The position numbers were made by a program, and so were the translations under genes. Positions 5,106-5,280 of a stretch of 5,280 bases of DNA are shown here, one piece after another. The notes below the pieces were generated by a model. That model was not told the origin of the DNA. It saw only the letters and a list, made by a program, of their open reading frames with translations, and ran no database searches. How positions within the stretch are numbered: the stretch's first letter is position 1; every line of letters begins with the position of its first letter. The stretch lies in contig USQE01000101.1 in assembly GCA_900556675.1 (NCBI GenBank), positions 1 through 5,280 of the forward strand, read 5' to 3'. Origin of the DNA: an uncultured Collinsella sp. (lineage in GTDB: Bacteria > Actinomycetota > Coriobacteriia > Coriobacteriales > Coriobacteriaceae).

Positions 5106-5280
5106 TACATAGCGAGGGCCGTGCGGATGAATGGGTCGCCGAGGGCCTCGCGGAGCCAGGGGGCCAGCTGCTCGGGGTGACCCTGCAGGTAGCCTTTGAG
5201 CTCGGACGGAGCCACGCGACGCACTTCCGAGATCTCCTCTTGGTTGATATGCAGCTCGCCCGGCTCAACATGGGCAAGGT
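5105..5280 (-). CDS. Nudix hydrolase, C-terminal part (5' end outside window)
   Basis: The frame is open from the window edge to a TAA at 5107-5105 and gives 57 residues with no start inside the window. The segment EEISEVRRVAPSELKGYL followed by HPEQLAPWLREAL matches the C-terminal pattern of Nudix proteins of the isopentenyl-diphosphate isomerase/YfcD-like group: a Glu-Val-Arg-Trp-type strand, then an S/D-EL helix, then a TPWF-like helix. The Nudix box itself, with its metal-binding glutamates, would lie upstream of 5280 and cannot be checked here. Codon choice is G/C-rich at third positions, like the neighbours. The gene is on the same strand as the transporter, but 241 nt and two terminator-like structures lie between them, so functional linkage to the decarboxylase operon is doubtful. 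Confidence 0.65.
   Translation of the reverse strand, partial: LAHVEPGELHINQEEISEVRRVAPSELKGYLQGHPEQLAPWLREALGDPFIRTALAM

Noticed and set aside
4975..5277. 100-codon minus-strand frame overlapping the Nudix end
   Set aside because: It is in a different frame from the recognisable Nudix C-terminus, is Ser/Arg/Lys-rich without motifs, and reads through the inverted repeat.

Overview
The window is about 60% G+C with strongly G/C-biased third codon positions. All convincingly coding genes lie on the minus strand. Gene content and codon style suggest an anaerobic, gut-type actinobacterium, with Coriobacteriia/Collinsella-like as my best guess. That placement is inferred from style and protein character, not from a marker gene.

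Layout in the direction of transcription (right to left): (1) 5280-5105, the 3' end of a Nudix hydrolase resembling the C-terminus of isopentenyl-diphosphate isomerase-type proteins. (2) 5104-4864, a structured intergenic region with a 17-bp imperfect palindrome at the Nudix stop codon, a perfect 18-bp inverted repeat followed by a T-run, and a textbook intrinsic terminator only 53 nt before the next gene. (3) 4863-3406, a 485-aa DASS/SLC13-like membrane transporter. (4) 3405-3264, a 142-nt spacer with two hairpins and a 10-bp direct repeat. (5) 3263-1776, a UbiD-family decarboxylase of the gallate decarboxylase (LpdC) subtype. (6) 1742-1164, a UbiX/LpdB-type flavin prenyltransferase. (7) 1131-1101, an intrinsic terminator. 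(8) 1072-206, a MerR-family regulator with a BmrR/GyrI-like effector-binding domain. (9) 207-30, a spacer with an imperfect 22-bp inverted repeat and a second 17-bp palindrome. (10) 29-1, a possible start of another minus-strand gene.

Read together, genes 3-6 form a compact aromatic-acid decarboxylation module. UbiX makes prenylated FMN, the UbiD enzyme uses it to remove CO2 non-oxidatively from a hydroxyaromatic acid (gallate or protocatechuate type by subfamily resemblance), and the transporter probably moves the acid substrate. The MerR protein is a plausible but unproven aromatic-responsive regulator. A small LpdD/BsdD-type third subunit is not present.

The most intriguing non-coding signals are two. 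One is the intrinsic terminator in the apparent leader of the transporter operon, with no visible promoter after it. The other is a composite repeat (17-bp palindrome, 9-nt spacer, long inverted repeat) that occurs in mirrored orientation at both ends of the window.
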